Of a stretch of 64,000 nt of DNA, positions 43,730 through 52,932 are shown one piece after another. Every line of letters begins with the position of its first letter. Positions within the stretch are counted from its first letter, which is position 1. The notes under the pieces were generated by a model, which had not been told where the DNA came from, did no database searches, and saw only the letters and a program-made list of their open reading frames with translations. This stretch comes from CAYRDK01 sp043819345 (lineage in GTDB: Bacteria; Omnitrophota; Gorgyraeia; Velamenicoccales; Velamenicoccaceae), in the NCBI GenBank assembly GCA_043819345.1, contig JBDREX010000044.1, forward strand, positions 11,787 to 75,786, given 5' to 3'. Both the position numbers and the translations under genes were made by a program.

Positions 43730-44158
43730 CTACTTACCATCTTCTTCGGCAGCAATACGAAGATTTGTAATATCCAGGCCGTTTAAAACATCCAGGACAC
43801 GTACAACATTTTTAAAAGGCACAAGCCGGTCAATCTGGACGATCACAGAAACAGGTTCAACACTTTTTGATACCCCATCTAATTGAGCTTCCAATTCTTT
43901 AAACGTGACAACCTTACCATCCAAATACATCGGCCCGTCGCTAGATAAGGTAATAGTCACCGAAGAGGAAGCCTTTTGAGAAACAGAAACATTTTTAGCT
44001 TTTGGCAAATTAACTTTTATATGTTTGGCTTTGGTAGGATTAAACGTGTATAAAAGGCTGAATGATATAAAAAAGAAAATAAACATATTTAACACAATAT
44101 CCGTCATAGCAACGGATTCAAGGCTAAACATATAACTTCTATTGGGCTCAATTTTCAT
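43730..44158 (-). CDS. ExbD/TolR-family biopolymer transport protein
   Basis: 142 residues. A single TM helix near 20-40 contains the proton-channel Asp in MTDIVLNMFIFFF, with a periplasmic domain after it. It forms the motor with ExbB/TolQ, overlapping that gene by 4 nt (ATGA). No tonB, tolA or outer-membrane partner is in the window, so TonB- or Tol-type function cannot be decided. Confidence 0.9.
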   Translation of the reverse strand: MKIEPNRSYMFSLESVAMTDIVLNMFIFFFISFSLLYTFNPTKAKHIKVNLPKAKNVSVSQKASSSVTITLSSDGPMYLDGKVVTFKELEAQLDGVSKSVEPVSVIVQIDRLVPFKNVVRVLDVLNGLDITNLRIAAEEDGK

Positions 44159-44775
44159 AAAAATTTTGCTTTTGACATCGCTTCTAACAATTGGCCAGCA
44201 TAATCATCTAACTCATGCGCAAAATACTTGATCCTACTAATAAAATAGTTATAACATAAATAGTAAGGTATCGCGATCATCAACCCGATGGCGGATGTTA
44301 TCATCGCTTCATAAATACCGGAGGCCAGAGAACTGACCGTCACATCGTTGCCCGCTTTTTCCCACGCCATAAAAGCGCGAATCAATCCTGTAATAGTACC
44401 TAAAAACCCCAAAAGAGGCGCAATACCGACAATAGAAACTAACCCGCCAAGACGCTTTTCAAGTTTCTTTACCTCGTGGTTTCCGACCCGCTCAAGCATC
44501 TTTTCTAAAGATGGCCGCGTCAGCTCATTATTTTCTAAAGCTGAGGTAAACATAGCGCCTATAGGCTGGTTTTTATGTTGACGAGAAAGATTCAAAGCAT
44601 CTTCCAATTTGCCTGAGGCAATTTTTCTACAAACCGCATCACAAAACTTTTCCATATTAAACCGGTAAACACGACGAATCACAATCAGCCTGTCTATGAT
44701 GACCGCCAAACCAAAAATAGATATAATAATTAACGGAATAACAACCGGCCCACCTTTAAATAAAAAATAAAGCAT
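44155..44775 (-). CDS. ExbB/TolQ/MotA-family proton channel protein
   Basis: 206 residues with three TM helices. Family core GLVSIVGIAPLLGFLGTITGLIRAF and the second conserved stretch LASGIYEAMITSAIGLMIAIPYYLCYNYF are visible. It is the ion-channel partner of the downstream ExbD/TolR gene, which starts within its stop codon. Probable role: coupling proton motive force to outer-membrane transport or envelope integrity. Confidence 0.92.
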   Translation of the reverse strand: MLYFLFKGGPVVIPLIIISIFGLAVIIDRLIVIRRVYRFNMEKFCDAVCRKIASGKLEDALNLSRQHKNQPIGAMFTSALENNELTRPSLEKMLERVGNHEVKKLEKRLGGLVSIVGIAPLLGFLGTITGLIRAFMAWEKAGNDVTVSSLASGIYEAMITSAIGLMIAIPYYLCYNYFISRIKYFAHELDDYAGQLLEAMSKAKFL

Positions 44776-44855
44776 TTAACCTCCTATAAACGTCAATTGT
44801 TTCAGCTGCCAGGCCACCAGGCACAACATCCAACACATGTAAAAACTGTTGGCAT

Positions 44856-44878
44856 GTTAGCGAGTTAATGGGTTAAAC
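44856..44878 (+). repeat. Dispersed intergenic motif, copy 2
   Basis: GTTAGCGA-N6-GGGTTAAAC, as at 11681-11703. GCGAGTT/AACTCGC here forms a small hairpin. It lies in the 148-nt spacer between comEA and exbB. Confidence 0.4.
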
Positions 44879-44923
44879 TCGCATACTCGCACACACGTCA
44901 ACTCACTAGCACTGTTTCTTGTC

Positions 44924-45268
44924 TTATTTATTCACCACCAAACGGCCCTTAAGTTTCTCCAGTTTTTTCTTACCAATCCCCTTGACCTGCGTCAATTCAT
45001 CAACACTCTTAAACGGCCCATGGGCCTGCCTATAAATAATAATGTCGTGCGCGATCTTTTCTCCAATACCAGGTAAAGCTACCCACTGTGGCTCTTCGGC
45101 GGCATTAATATCCAATGCCTCGCTGCTACTATAATTCATAAAACCTTCACTCAAAACACGGCCATACCCAGGTTTAACTTTTAAATAAATACGCACAGCT
45201 AAACCAATGATTAAAATAAAAGCAAGAAACAACAAAACTTTGCGTTCCTGTAGAGTGAGATATATCAT
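44924..45268 (-). CDS. comEA: ComEA-like helix-hairpin-helix protein
   Basis: 114 residues: a TM helix at about 11-29 and, after a linker, the HhH pair INAAEEPQWVALPGIGEKIAHDIIIYRQ...VKGIGKKKLEKLKG, which binds DNA non-specifically. ComEA is the periplasmic DNA receptor for transformation. Its ATG overlaps the leuS stop by 4 nt. With comEC nearby it suggests DNA uptake, though no pilus genes are in the window. Confidence 0.88.
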   Translation of the reverse strand: MIYLTLQERKVLLFLAFILIIGLAVRIYLKVKPGYGRVLSEGFMNYSSSEALDINAAEEPQWVALPGIGEKIAHDIIIYRQAHGPFKSVDELTQVKGIGKKKLEKLKGRLVVNK

Positions 45269-47724
45269 GCAGCAACAATGCTAACCAATTTTCCAGGAAC
45301 AACGATCATCTTTTTAATAGAACTGTTCTTAAGCCATTCCTGAACTTTTGTATCAGCCATAACTTTTTCCTTTACTTCCTCTTCGCTCGCACCAACACCC
45401 ACAACCAGTTTCGACCTCACCTTGCCATTAACCTGAACAACATAGGTTACCTCATTCTGCGCCAGACAAGCTTCGTCAAAAACAGGCCAGCTGGCCTTAA
45501 AAACACTGCTTTTATAACCAAGCATCTGCCACAACTCTTCACATAAATGAGGCGAAAATGGTGCCATTAAAATAACAAGCGTTTCAACAGCCTTATGAAC
45601 AGCTGGATTCAATCGCTCCTCATCACTTAACTTATATAATTCATTAACCAATTCCATAACAGCAGCTATGGCTGTGTTAAATTTAAAACCGCCTTCCATA
45701 TCCTGGGTCACTTTTTTTATCGTCTCATGTATCTTGCGGCTCAAAGGCGATAAATCCTGGCCCGACTTAGCTGGCTGAGTTTTTTTTGGCTCTTGCGATA
45801 CGGCCTCTACAAAACGCCAGATACGATTTAAAAAACGCCACGCCCCATCCATTCCCTTGTCATTCCAGTCTAATTCTGTTTCAGGCGGCGCCGCGAATAA
45901 AATAAAAACTCTTAACGTATCGGCTCCATAACGCTCTAAAATCTCGTCCGGATCAACGATATTACCCTTTGACTTAGACATCACCTCTCCCTCTTTAAGC
46001 ACCATACCCTGAGTCAAAAGGCGCACAAAAGGCTCTTCTATGTCCGTCAAACCCAAATCTTTTAAAAATTTAGTAAAAAATCGCGAATATAAAAGATGCA
46101 AAACAGCATGTTCAATGCCGCCAATATATTGATCAACAGGCATCCAATATTTTGCCTCTTTAACATTAAAAGGAAGCTCTGCCTCGCCAGCAGAGGTAAA
46201 CCTATAGAAATACCAAGAGGAATCAAAGAACGTCGCCATGGTGTCCGTTTCCCTGCGGGCCTTCCCTAAACATTTCGGACATTGCGCCACAACAAAATCC
46301 TGAGATTGATTCAAAGGGCTCCCCCCTTCGCCGGAAAATCTGACATTCTTAGGCAAAGTCACAGGCAAATTACTCTCAGAAACCCCAACAACACCGCACA
46401 CATCACAATAAACAACAGGGATAGGCGTGCCCCAATAACGCTGACGCGAAATAAGCCAATCACGCAGGCGCCAATGCGTTTTTATCCGGCCCATCTTGTT
46501 TTCCTGCATCCATAACGCTATCGCCTTTTTTGCCTCCCCGCTTTGATACCCATTGAATTGCCCGGAATTTACCAAAACCCCTTCTTCTTCATACGCCGCC
46601 TGCATAGCATCGCCGGACAAAACCTCCAGGCCATCTTTCGGCTGTATCACAACGCGCATAGCCAAACCATATCTACGCGCAAAAAGAAAATCTCTTTGAT
46701 CATGTGTCGGCACCGCCATAATCGCACCTGTACCGTATTCCATAAGAACATAATCAGCGATCCAGACAGAAATTTTCTCGCCATTAACAGGATTCGTAAC
46801 ATACAGTCCTGTAAAAATACCTTCCTTTGTTATCTCGGGGTTGAGGCGATCAATCCTGCTTTCCCTGGAAATCTTCTCTATAAACTGGCGGACATCGTCT
46901 TCCCGGGGAGAACCCTTAATCATTTTGTCAATAAGCGGATGCTCTGGGGCCAAAACAACATAAGTCGCGCCAAAAATAGTATCCGGCCTGGTTGTAAAAA
47001 CAGTAATAGAAGTCTCTTCATCCAGTTTAAAATCAATCTCAACACCTTCGCTTTTGCCAATCCAATTCTTCTGCATAGCCAAAACCGCAGGCGGCCACTC
47101 TTTAAGGGCATCCAAATCCTCAAGAAGCCTATCACTATAATCTGTTATTTTAAGAAACCACTGCTCTAAATCCTTTTGGACAACAGGTGTATGACAACGC
47201 CAACACCCTCCGTCAATCACTTCTTCATTTGCCAATGTCGTAACACAGCTTGGACACCAATTCACAGAAGATGCTTTTTTATACGCCAGCCCTTTCTCAA
47301 GCATTTTCAAAAAAATCCACTGATTCCACCTGTAATAATCGGGTACACATGTAGAAATTTCCCGCTCCCAATCATAAGCAAACCCCATGCGATAGAGTTC
47401 TTTTTTCATCCAGGCGATGCATTTCAATGTCCAATCTTCAGGGTCAGAATTATTTTTAATAGCCGCATTCTCTGCTGGCTGGCCAAAAGCATCAAACCCC
47501 ATTGGATGCAAAACATTAAAGCCCTGTAACATCTTATATCGGGCTATAACATCGCCAATCGTATAATTGCGCACATGGCCCATATGAATTCTTCCGGATG
47601 GATACGGAAACATTTCCAAACAATAATACTTCTGTTTCTTGGAGTCCATCCTGGATTGATAAACCTTGTGCTCCTGCCAGTACTTCTGCCATTTTTGTTC
47701 TATACTTTTAAAATCAAAATGCAT
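45265..47724 (-). CDS. leuS: Leucyl-tRNA synthetase
   Basis: 819 residues. HIGH motif as PYPSGRIHMGH, KMSKS motif as VMSKSKGN, an editing domain (TTRPDTIFGATYVVLAPEHPL), ARGs such as WNQWIFLKMLEKG, and a C-terminal anticodon-binding domain. Charges tRNA-Leu, one of which (CAA) lies at 55.6 kb. It overlaps comEA by 4 nt. Confidence 0.98.
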   Translation of the reverse strand: MHFDFKSIEQKWQKYWQEHKVYQSRMDSKKQKYYCLEMFPYPSGRIHMGHVRNYTIGDVIARYKMLQGFNVLHPMGFDAFGQPAENAAIKNNSDPEDWTLKCIAWMKKELYRMGFAYDWEREISTCVPDYYRWNQWIFLKMLEKGLAYKKASSVNWCPSCVTTLANEEVIDGGCWRCHTPVVQKDLEQWFLKITDYSDRLLEDLDALKEWPPAVLAMQKNWIGKSEGVEIDFKLDEETSITVFTTRPDTIFGATYVVLAPEHPLIDKMIKGSPREDDVRQFIEKISRESRIDRLNPEITKEGIFTGLYVTNPVNGEKISVWIADYVLMEYGTGAIMAVPTHDQRDFLFARRYGLAMRVVIQPKDGLEVLSGDAMQAAYEEEGVLVNSGQFNGYQSGEAKKAIALWMQENKMGRIKTHWRLRDWLISRQRYWGTPIPVVYCDVCGVVGVSESNLPVTLPKNVRFSGEGGSPLNQSQDFVVAQCPKCLGKARRETDTMATFFDSSWYFYRFTSAGEAELPFNVKEAKYWMPVDQYIGGIEHAVLHLLYSRFFTKFLKDLGLTDIEEPFVRLLTQGMVLKEGEVMSKSKGNIVDPDEILERYGADTLRVFILFAAPPETELDWNDKGMDGAWRFLNRIWRFVEAVSQEPKKTQPAKSGQDLSPLSRKIHETIKKVTQDMEGGFKFNTAIAAVMELVNELYKLSDEERLNPAVHKAVETLVILMAPFSPHLCEELWQMLGYKSSVFKASWPVFDEACLAQNEVTYVVQVNGKVRSKLVVGVGASEEEVKEKVMADTKVQEWLKNSSIKKMIVVPGKLVSIVAA

Positions 47725-47747
47725 AACCTTCCTCTCAACTCTATGGC

Positions 47748-48614
47748 CTATAGGCCCATAGCACTCTTTTGGCTAACCAAGCGCCTCACCCTATCTAAAT
47801 TCATTTTATCATCAAGCGGCTCATCCTTAGGTGTTTCTAAAACAAAAGCCATGTCTTTAAGGCGCGGATGATTTACGATGTGCTTAAAACCTTTGATCCC
47901 AATATGCCCCTTACCAATGTGCGTATGCCTATCGGCATGAGAACACAGTGTTGACTTTGAATCATTAAGATGGACAAGCCTTAAGGCCTTTTTACCAACG
48001 CAGCGATCTATATAATTCAATAACGCGTCGAAATCTCTAGCATTGCGAATATTCCACCCGGCAGCAAACGCGTGCGCCGTATCCAAACACACTCCAAGGC
48101 GTTGCGATTCCTTTACGTTTTCAAAAATATATTTATGATGCTCAAAAACAGCACCCAACCAATGGCCGGAACCAGCCGTATTCTCTAAAAGCAATTTTAC
48201 ATCCGCCGTATCTTTTGACTCTTTAAAAACAATGTTAAGCGCCTTTACGAACTGCGACAAACCTAAAGCTAGCGTAGAATCCTTAAAACTGCCCATATGC
48301 GTCACAAGATAATCCGCACCCAAAAGTGAAGACTCTTTTAAATCAGCAACATAAGCCTCTATGGATTTTTGAAAAAGCGACTCGCGCGTCGTTGCTAAAT
48401 TCAGTAGATAAGGAATGTGAACTGCGACAACCTTGACCCCGCTCGCTTTTCGCCTGCGCCTAAATTCTAATGCATCTTCCTTAGTTACAGAATGCTGGCG
48501 CCACTGCCTGGGGTTTCTTGAAAAAATCTGCATAGCCGTGCATCCTAAAGCCTCGGCACGGTCAATAGACTCATAGATTTTACCGCTTATGGAAACATGG
48601 ACGCCTAAATACAT
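47748..48614 (-). CDS. nfo: Endonuclease IV (AP endonuclease)
   Basis: 288 residues: GVHVSISGKIYESIDRAEALGCTAMQIFSRNPRQW at the start, LLENTAGSGHWLG, GVCLDTAHAFAAGW, HLNDSKSTLCSHADRHTHIGKG and FVLETPKD, the zinc-binding motifs of the family. It cuts abasic sites in base-excision repair. It ends 23 nt before leuS. Confidence 0.96.
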   Translation of the reverse strand: MYLGVHVSISGKIYESIDRAEALGCTAMQIFSRNPRQWRQHSVTKEDALEFRRRRKASGVKVVAVHIPYLLNLATTRESLFQKSIEAYVADLKESSLLGADYLVTHMGSFKDSTLALGLSQFVKALNIVFKESKDTADVKLLLENTAGSGHWLGAVFEHHKYIFENVKESQRLGVCLDTAHAFAAGWNIRNARDFDALLNYIDRCVGKKALRLVHLNDSKSTLCSHADRHTHIGKGHIGIKGFKHIVNHPRLKDMAFVLETPKDEPLDDKMNLDRVRRLVSQKSAMGL

Positions 48615-48688
48615 TTAAGGCAGATACTAACACAAAAAAAGGTGGGGTTCAAGACAGTTCCTCACAAGAAAAAAAGATTAATTTAAAT

Positions 48689-49063
48689 TTACTGTGACTC
48701 TTTAAAAAAATCCGCAATCGCAGACATCATTTCAATAAAATCATAGGGTTTTTGAAAAAAAGCATCGGCTTTTTCAGAAGCATAGCCCGCGCCTTCCATA
48801 TCCTTTGACAAAGCTGTCGCCACAAAAACAGGAATACGCTTAAACTTGTCATCCTGCTTGAGAGCCCGCAACACCTCTTCGCCACTGAGCTTGGGCAAAA
48901 CAAGATCCAAAATAATGAGATCAGGCAAGAAAGAATCCAGGATACGCAAGCCCTCTTCGCCATCAAAAGCCTCACGAACCTCATAACCACCAGATTCCAG
49001 GCGCAGTTTCATCATATCAGCTAACCCATGCTCATCTTCTATAACCAGTATTCTTTTTTTCAT
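48689..49063 (-). CDS. Single-domain response regulator
   Basis: 124 residues consisting only of a receiver domain. Acidic pair in ILVIEDEHG, phosphorylatable Asp in PDLIILDLVLPKLSGEE, switch Thr in VFVATALSK and Lys in FFQKPYD. With no output domain, it may relay phosphate or act through protein contact. No kinase gene is adjacent. Confidence 0.9.
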   Translation of the reverse strand: MKKRILVIEDEHGLADMMKLRLESGGYEVREAFDGEEGLRILDSFLPDLIILDLVLPKLSGEEVLRALKQDDKFKRIPVFVATALSKDMEGAGYASEKADAFFQKPYDFIEMMSAIADFFKESQ

Positions 49064-49177
49064 AATATACTTTTCTCCGGCCTCATTACAAAATCAAAGC
49101 ATTCGCAATTTAAGTTCTTAAACTTATTTTAAAACTATATCAAAAACCACTAAAAAAAACAACACAATTTTACCCTG

Positions 49178-49206
49178 TTGACAATATAGCCCAGCTATAC
49201 TATTAT
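49178..49206 (+). promoter_or_regulatory. Promoter of tRNA-Ala
   Basis: -35 TTGACA (49178-49183), an exact 17-bp spacer, -10 TATTAT (49201-49206), about 50 bp before the tRNA. Confidence 0.8.
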
Positions 49207-49263
49207 TATAGAACTTGAAAACACATTATCTAGGCTTTTATAAAGAATATTCCCATTGATTTT

Positions 49264-49336
49264 GGGGCTGTAGCTCAGCTGGGAGAGCGCTTGACTGGCA
49301 GTCAAGAGGTCACGGGTTCGATCCCCGTCAGCTCCA
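49264..49336 (+). tRNA. tRNA-Ala (GGC)
   Basis: Acceptor GGGGCTG/CAGCTCC, D-arm GCTCAGCTGGGAGAGC, anticodon loop CTGGCAG (anticodon GGC), T-arm ACGGG TTCGATC CCCGT. No encoded CCA. It is followed by the repeat at 49329-49472. Confidence 0.95.
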
Positions 49337-49472
49337 CTTGAATTTTTCCGACAAGGAAAAATTCAAGTGGATGCAGCGCGAACGTTGTGTTGCAACAGAG
49401 CAACACAGTAAGCGCGGCGCCAGCTCCTTAATTATTTCCGACAAGGAAAAATTCAAGTGAATGCAGCGCAAA
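49329..49472 (+). repeat. tRNA-Ala-associated module: 90-bp-period duplication starting in the tRNA 3' end
   Basis: CAGCTCC (tRNA acceptor strand) recurs at 49421-49427, and the following block recurs 90 bp apart (49345-49382 and 49435-49472; mismatches g/a at the positions before ATGCAGCGC and after it). The first unit carries a 13-bp hairpin, CTTGAATTTTTCC/GGAAAAATTCAAG (49337-49349/49355-49367), and TGTGTTG/CAACACA follows. It parallels the modules after tRNA-Thr and tRNA-Leu. Confidence 0.75.
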
Positions 49473-49519
49473 GAACAAATAATCACATCTTTGCACAATA
49501 CTCCAATAAGAGGCATGTT

Positions 49520-49966
49520 GTGAAAATAAAAAAAAATTTTCTACCAAGCATAATTTTTCTATCTGTTCTAATCCTCGGCTTAAACGCCTATGCGGACGGC
49601 ATCAATGATTTGTACGGCACATGGACGGTAGATTATGAGCGCTCGATAGAAAAAGCGGAAAAAAATCCTAAATACTCCGCGGAAGAACTAAAGAACATGC
49701 CGGAAATAGTAAAAAAGATGATGGCGACCATGAAAGTGCGCCTGAGGCAATCAGAGATGGTTTTTATTAAAGAAGGAGAGGAAAAAAGCTATCCCTTCTC
49801 GTTAGTCGCAGAATCTAAAAATACCGCTCGTATTGAATACAATACAGGCACAAAACAATACTTTCTTAATTTTACATTAACCGATAAAGAACACATGTAC
49901 TTTAAATCCAGCGGCTCAGACGACATGGATAACTACATCTGGAAACGAACAGATATCGGAGCATAA
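49520..49966 (+). CDS. Secreted protein, unknown
   Basis: 148 residues from GTG 49520, preceded by AAGAGG at 6 nt; an upstream ATG in frame lies inside the tRNA-associated repeat and is rejected. A signal peptide (KIKKNFLPSIIFLSVLILGLNAYA) is followed by a mature part starting DGINDLYGTWTVDYE, which suggests a small lipocalin-like beta-barrel; no family confirmed. It ends 4 nt before the next gene. Confidence 0.7.
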   Translation: MKIKKNFLPSIIFLSVLILGLNAYADGINDLYGTWTVDYERSIEKAEKNPKYSAEELKNMPEIVKKMMATMKVRLRQSEMVFIKEGEEKSYPFSLVAESKNTARIEYNTGTKQYFLNFTLTDKEHMYFKSSGSDDMDNYIWKRTDIGA

Positions 49967-49970
49967 AAAC

Positions 49971-50309
49971 ATGGCTATAAAAGCATCTGACTACTTTCAC
50001 GGCACGGACGGATATAACTGCGCGCAAGCTGTTTTAAAAGCTTTTCAGCAAGAATACAGCATTGCAGAAGAAACAATCGCTGAATACACGAAATTCGGCG
50101 GAGGACGCGCAGATAATGGGTTGTGCGGCGCTCTTTTTGCCCTGCACCACATCATAGAAGCACCAGATCAAATCACATCCGCTAATGCGTATTTTGAAAA
50201 AACGGCAGGATCCATAAAGTGTAGAGAGATTAAAAAATTTAATAAACTCTCCTGCAAAGAATGTGTTGATTTAAGCGCGAATATATTAAATCAGGTTAAA
50301 TCCACCTAA
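49971..50309 (+). CDS. C_GCAxxG_C_C family redox protein
   Basis: 112 residues. Motifs GYNCAQAV, FGGGRADNGLCGAL, then Cys in KCREIKK and SCKECV, the Cys pattern that names the family (a probable metal or Fe-S/redox-active protein). Function is not known in general. Co-oriented with and 4 nt after the secreted-protein gene. Confidence 0.85.
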   Translation: MAIKASDYFHGTDGYNCAQAVLKAFQQEYSIAEETIAEYTKFGGGRADNGLCGALFALHHIIEAPDQITSANAYFEKTAGSIKCREIKKFNKLSCKECVDLSANILNQVKST

Positions 50310-50350
50310 TCCAGAAGCTCAACATATATACCCCTACCACTAAAAACAGC

Positions 50351-51481
50351 TCAATAGCCCTGATTTAAAAAAACCTCTGTAATAATTTCTCGATGATAAC
50401 AGCGCATCTTAGCAAGTATTTTATGGCCAACTAAAAAGATATCAAAATCGCCCACCTGAACGCCATCAGGCGCATCAACGTATTCAGCCGCCTGTGCATC
50501 ATTGAAATAAGAAAGGCGACGTTTTTCTGAGCCGTCCGTATTCATAATCCAAAAGTCAAGCCTGGGAGGATTTTTTAGTGTATCTAAAAATGTAGACGTC
50601 TTCTTGGGTTGCGCAATATCCTGACTTGAAACCCAAACAATATAGCACCCATCGGGCGTAAAATGAGCATGCTCATCCCATTCATTATTATCTGTAAGCC
50701 TTAAGCTACGTTTTGTCTTAAGATCCAAGAGATAAATTTCCATATCGTAATAATGCCCGCCATAAGGAGCGCCGGAAAAAATAAGAGCCTGATCATCCGG
50801 AGAGAACCCATGCGTTTCATACAACTGCAGCCCATTCGGCCGAAAGGTTTTTATACAGGAAATTTTTGCGCGGCTATCCTCAAAAGAGAAATTCGCCAGT
50901 TTAATGCTCCATATTCCCATCCTTTCAAAACGCGGGCTAATGATTTCACTCCAAACTAACTTTGTGCCATCATGAGAAAAATGAGGATGCATACAGCCAC
51001 GCCGATCTTTAACATGTGTCAAAGGCGTTAGCGATAAATCATCCAAATTAATAAGCCAGACATCATTATTAATGCCTATGCCCGGGCTTGTCAGGTACTT
51101 AGAAAACTTACCTTGTGCCAAATCAGGCATATGAGGATTTTCTGCCGTAAAAACCAGAAATTTACCTGAAGGATGAAAAGCGGGATTCCCGTTGTTTTTT
51201 GAGATTTCAAAATGGTCGCACGTTAAACACCTCTGATCTGTGCCATCAGCGTTCATGATCCACACATCGAAATAACCATCAGGCCCCCTGCGGTCAAAAG
51301 CGATCATCTTACCATCCGGCGACAAAGCAACTCGGCCGCCATCATCAGCAAGCAGCCTCAAGCGCCGAACATGCCTCTGAGAGCTTTCCTGTACATCTGC
51401 CTCTTGCGCCCGCACAAGAGGCAAAAAAAAGAGGCCATATATCCATACAACCATCACAAAAATTATGCGCGCAATCCTCAT
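50351..51481 (-). CDS. TolB-like beta-propeller protein with signal peptide
   Basis: 376 residues. A signal peptide (about 1-25, ending LVRAQEAD) precedes repeated WD40-like PD40 units: GRVALSPDGKMIAFDR, NADGTDQRCLTCDHFE, NPAFHPSGKFLVFTAE, HPHFSHDGTKLVWSE, HAHFTPDGCYIVWVSS and NTDGSEKRRLSYF. Periplasmic protein-binding propeller; not necessarily TolB, since no tol or pal genes are nearby. Overlaps the preceding gene's stop by 4 nt. Confidence 0.85.
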   Translation of the reverse strand: MRIARIIFVMVVWIYGLFFLPLVRAQEADVQESSQRHVRRLRLLADDGGRVALSPDGKMIAFDRRGPDGYFDVWIMNADGTDQRCLTCDHFEISKNNGNPAFHPSGKFLVFTAENPHMPDLAQGKFSKYLTSPGIGINNDVWLINLDDLSLTPLTHVKDRRGCMHPHFSHDGTKLVWSEIISPRFERMGIWSIKLANFSFEDSRAKISCIKTFRPNGLQLYETHGFSPDDQALIFSGAPYGGHYYDMEIYLLDLKTKRSLRLTDNNEWDEHAHFTPDGCYIVWVSSQDIAQPKKTSTFLDTLKNPPRLDFWIMNTDGSEKRRLSYFNDAQAAEYVDAPDGVQVGDFDIFLVGHKILAKMRCYHREIITEVFLNQGY

Positions 51482-51879
51482 AGTTCCAAGACAGATAGCA
51501 ACTCCTGCGGCAATGTATAATCCTGTCCGCCATAACGCAAAAAATGATCCTGAACGCCAAAAGAAACAACTCCTAGCAAAACATTTTCTTTATAAAAATT
51601 AAGAACATATTCTGGAAGGCAATCACAGGGCTGGCAAAAAACAGCCTGTTTTAAGCTGGCAGTAATTTTTTTTATCTGGGCTGGATCATCAATAATACAT
51701 AAGGGTTGCGCTGGCACCTCAAAAGAAATCTCAGAGGCCAACTCCACCTTATCAGCACCAGCAATATCGGCAACGTCCAATGTATTGCTATTCTGTAAAT
51801 CCCGGCAAAACACCTGTTTAACATGAGAAACAAAAAGAATAGCCCCAATACACAACAAAACACTAAAGAACTTTTTCAT
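51478..51879 (-). CDS. Secreted protein, unknown
   Basis: 133 residues. A signal peptide (MKKFFSVLLCIGAILFVSHV) is followed by a mature domain with a CQPCDC cluster and a GVVSFGVQDHFLRYGGQDY segment. No family recognised. It overlaps the TolB-like gene by 4 nt, so they probably work together at the cell envelope. Confidence 0.6.
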   Translation of the reverse strand: MKKFFSVLLCIGAILFVSHVKQVFCRDLQNSNTLDVADIAGADKVELASEISFEVPAQPLCIIDDPAQIKKITASLKQAVFCQPCDCLPEYVLNFYKENVLLGVVSFGVQDHFLRYGGQDYTLPQELLSVLEL

Positions 51880-51892
51880 CCTGCCTCCTCTA

Positions 51893-52582
51893 CTATGCGA
51901 CAGCTACAGGCATAACGTCCATAAAAATAAAACCATCTCTTTCTACAGAAGCAGGCGCGATTTCAGTCAATAAGGAATGTTTAAAAAAAGGCCCGTCGTA
52001 AACAAAAGAATGAAACTCGCCATTCTCGCCACATGGATCACACCCAAGAGGCAAATCTTTTAAAAATGCCTGATCAAACTCCCGGCCAGCATACTCAGAT
52101 GGCAACTTCTTGGGATCAACACAGGTAATACGCGCTCTCAAACCGCCCTGAATCATCTCAAGCGCCAACTGCTTGGTTGGCTTTCCCCACAAAGGAAAAA
52201 GCGGCTCTATCCCGGTGCCACCTAAATTCTCTTCTCTATACTGGCGCACGTTTTCAAGAAATAAATCCCCGAACGCCATATACTCAACACCATCGTTTTT
52301 GGCCTGCAGGATAAAAGCGCGCATAATCTCTCGATACTGTTCGTCGCTGCAGGGATAAGGGATATCAATGCTATGAAGCGGCAAACCCAAAGCCTGTGCT
52401 TGCATTTGAAGCAACTCTTTTCGAACTGCATGCATCGCAACTCTCTGAAAAGCCCCATTGAGTGTTGTAACAATGCCTGCTATTTCAATATCCTTTTGCT
52501 GACGAAGCACTTGAAACGCCCACGCGCTATCCTTGCCGCTGCTCCAACTAAGCAACACTTTCTTTTTTTTCAAAATATTCAT
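51893..52582 (-). CDS. Dph6-like ATP pyrophosphatase (adenine nucleotide alpha-hydrolase superfamily)
   Basis: 229 residues. PP-loop LSWSSGKDSAWAF near the N-terminus, VEYMAFGDLFLENVRQYREENLGGTGIEPLFPLWG in the middle and LGCDPCGENGEFHSFVYDGP at the end, as in the Dph6/MJ0570 family. Archaeal and eukaryotic members amidate diphthine; the bacterial homologues have no firmly known substrate. First gene of a three-gene minus-strand unit with two secreted proteins. Confidence 0.85.
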   Translation of the reverse strand: MNILKKKKVLLSWSSGKDSAWAFQVLRQQKDIEIAGIVTTLNGAFQRVAMHAVRKELLQMQAQALGLPLHSIDIPYPCSDEQYREIMRAFILQAKNDGVEYMAFGDLFLENVRQYREENLGGTGIEPLFPLWGKPTKQLALEMIQGGLRARITCVDPKKLPSEYAGREFDQAFLKDLPLGCDPCGENGEFHSFVYDGPFFKHSLLTEIAPASVERDGFIFMDVMPVAVA

Positions 52583-52932
52583 CTCTCTCCTTCTATAAAT
52601 CTGCTTGTCTGAAAATTTTTTTTAAGTTTTTTGTTAGTATCGCGGCACCATGGGCAAAACCATTCAAGAACCCGGCAAATGCGGTAAAAAATACCTCGCC
52701 TTTTGGATTGACGAGTGTATCGGCACATCCAACACTCGCCGCAAATTCGGACACTATCTCTCTTTTTTTCCATGGTCAAAACTCCATCTCCAGATAAAAA
52801 AGTAGAACTCCTTAAAACCAATACACCAACCCACACCGCTAAAGTATTATTTTACCATTGTTACCTTTTATTGCCTACCCCGAATTCTCTTGATTATTCT
52901 GAACAAAATCAATACAATGAACTTTATAAACC
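52583..52932. other. Gene-free spacer between divergent genes
   Basis: 350 bases without a gene I can support. Two short plus-strand frames (52650-52802 and 52770-52936) have no SD or known sequence. No convincing promoter hexamer pair was found for either flanking gene. Confidence 0.5.

Noticed and set aside
46543..47169. 208-codon plus-strand frame inside leuS
   Set aside because: Antisense shadow of the synthetase; no family resemblance.
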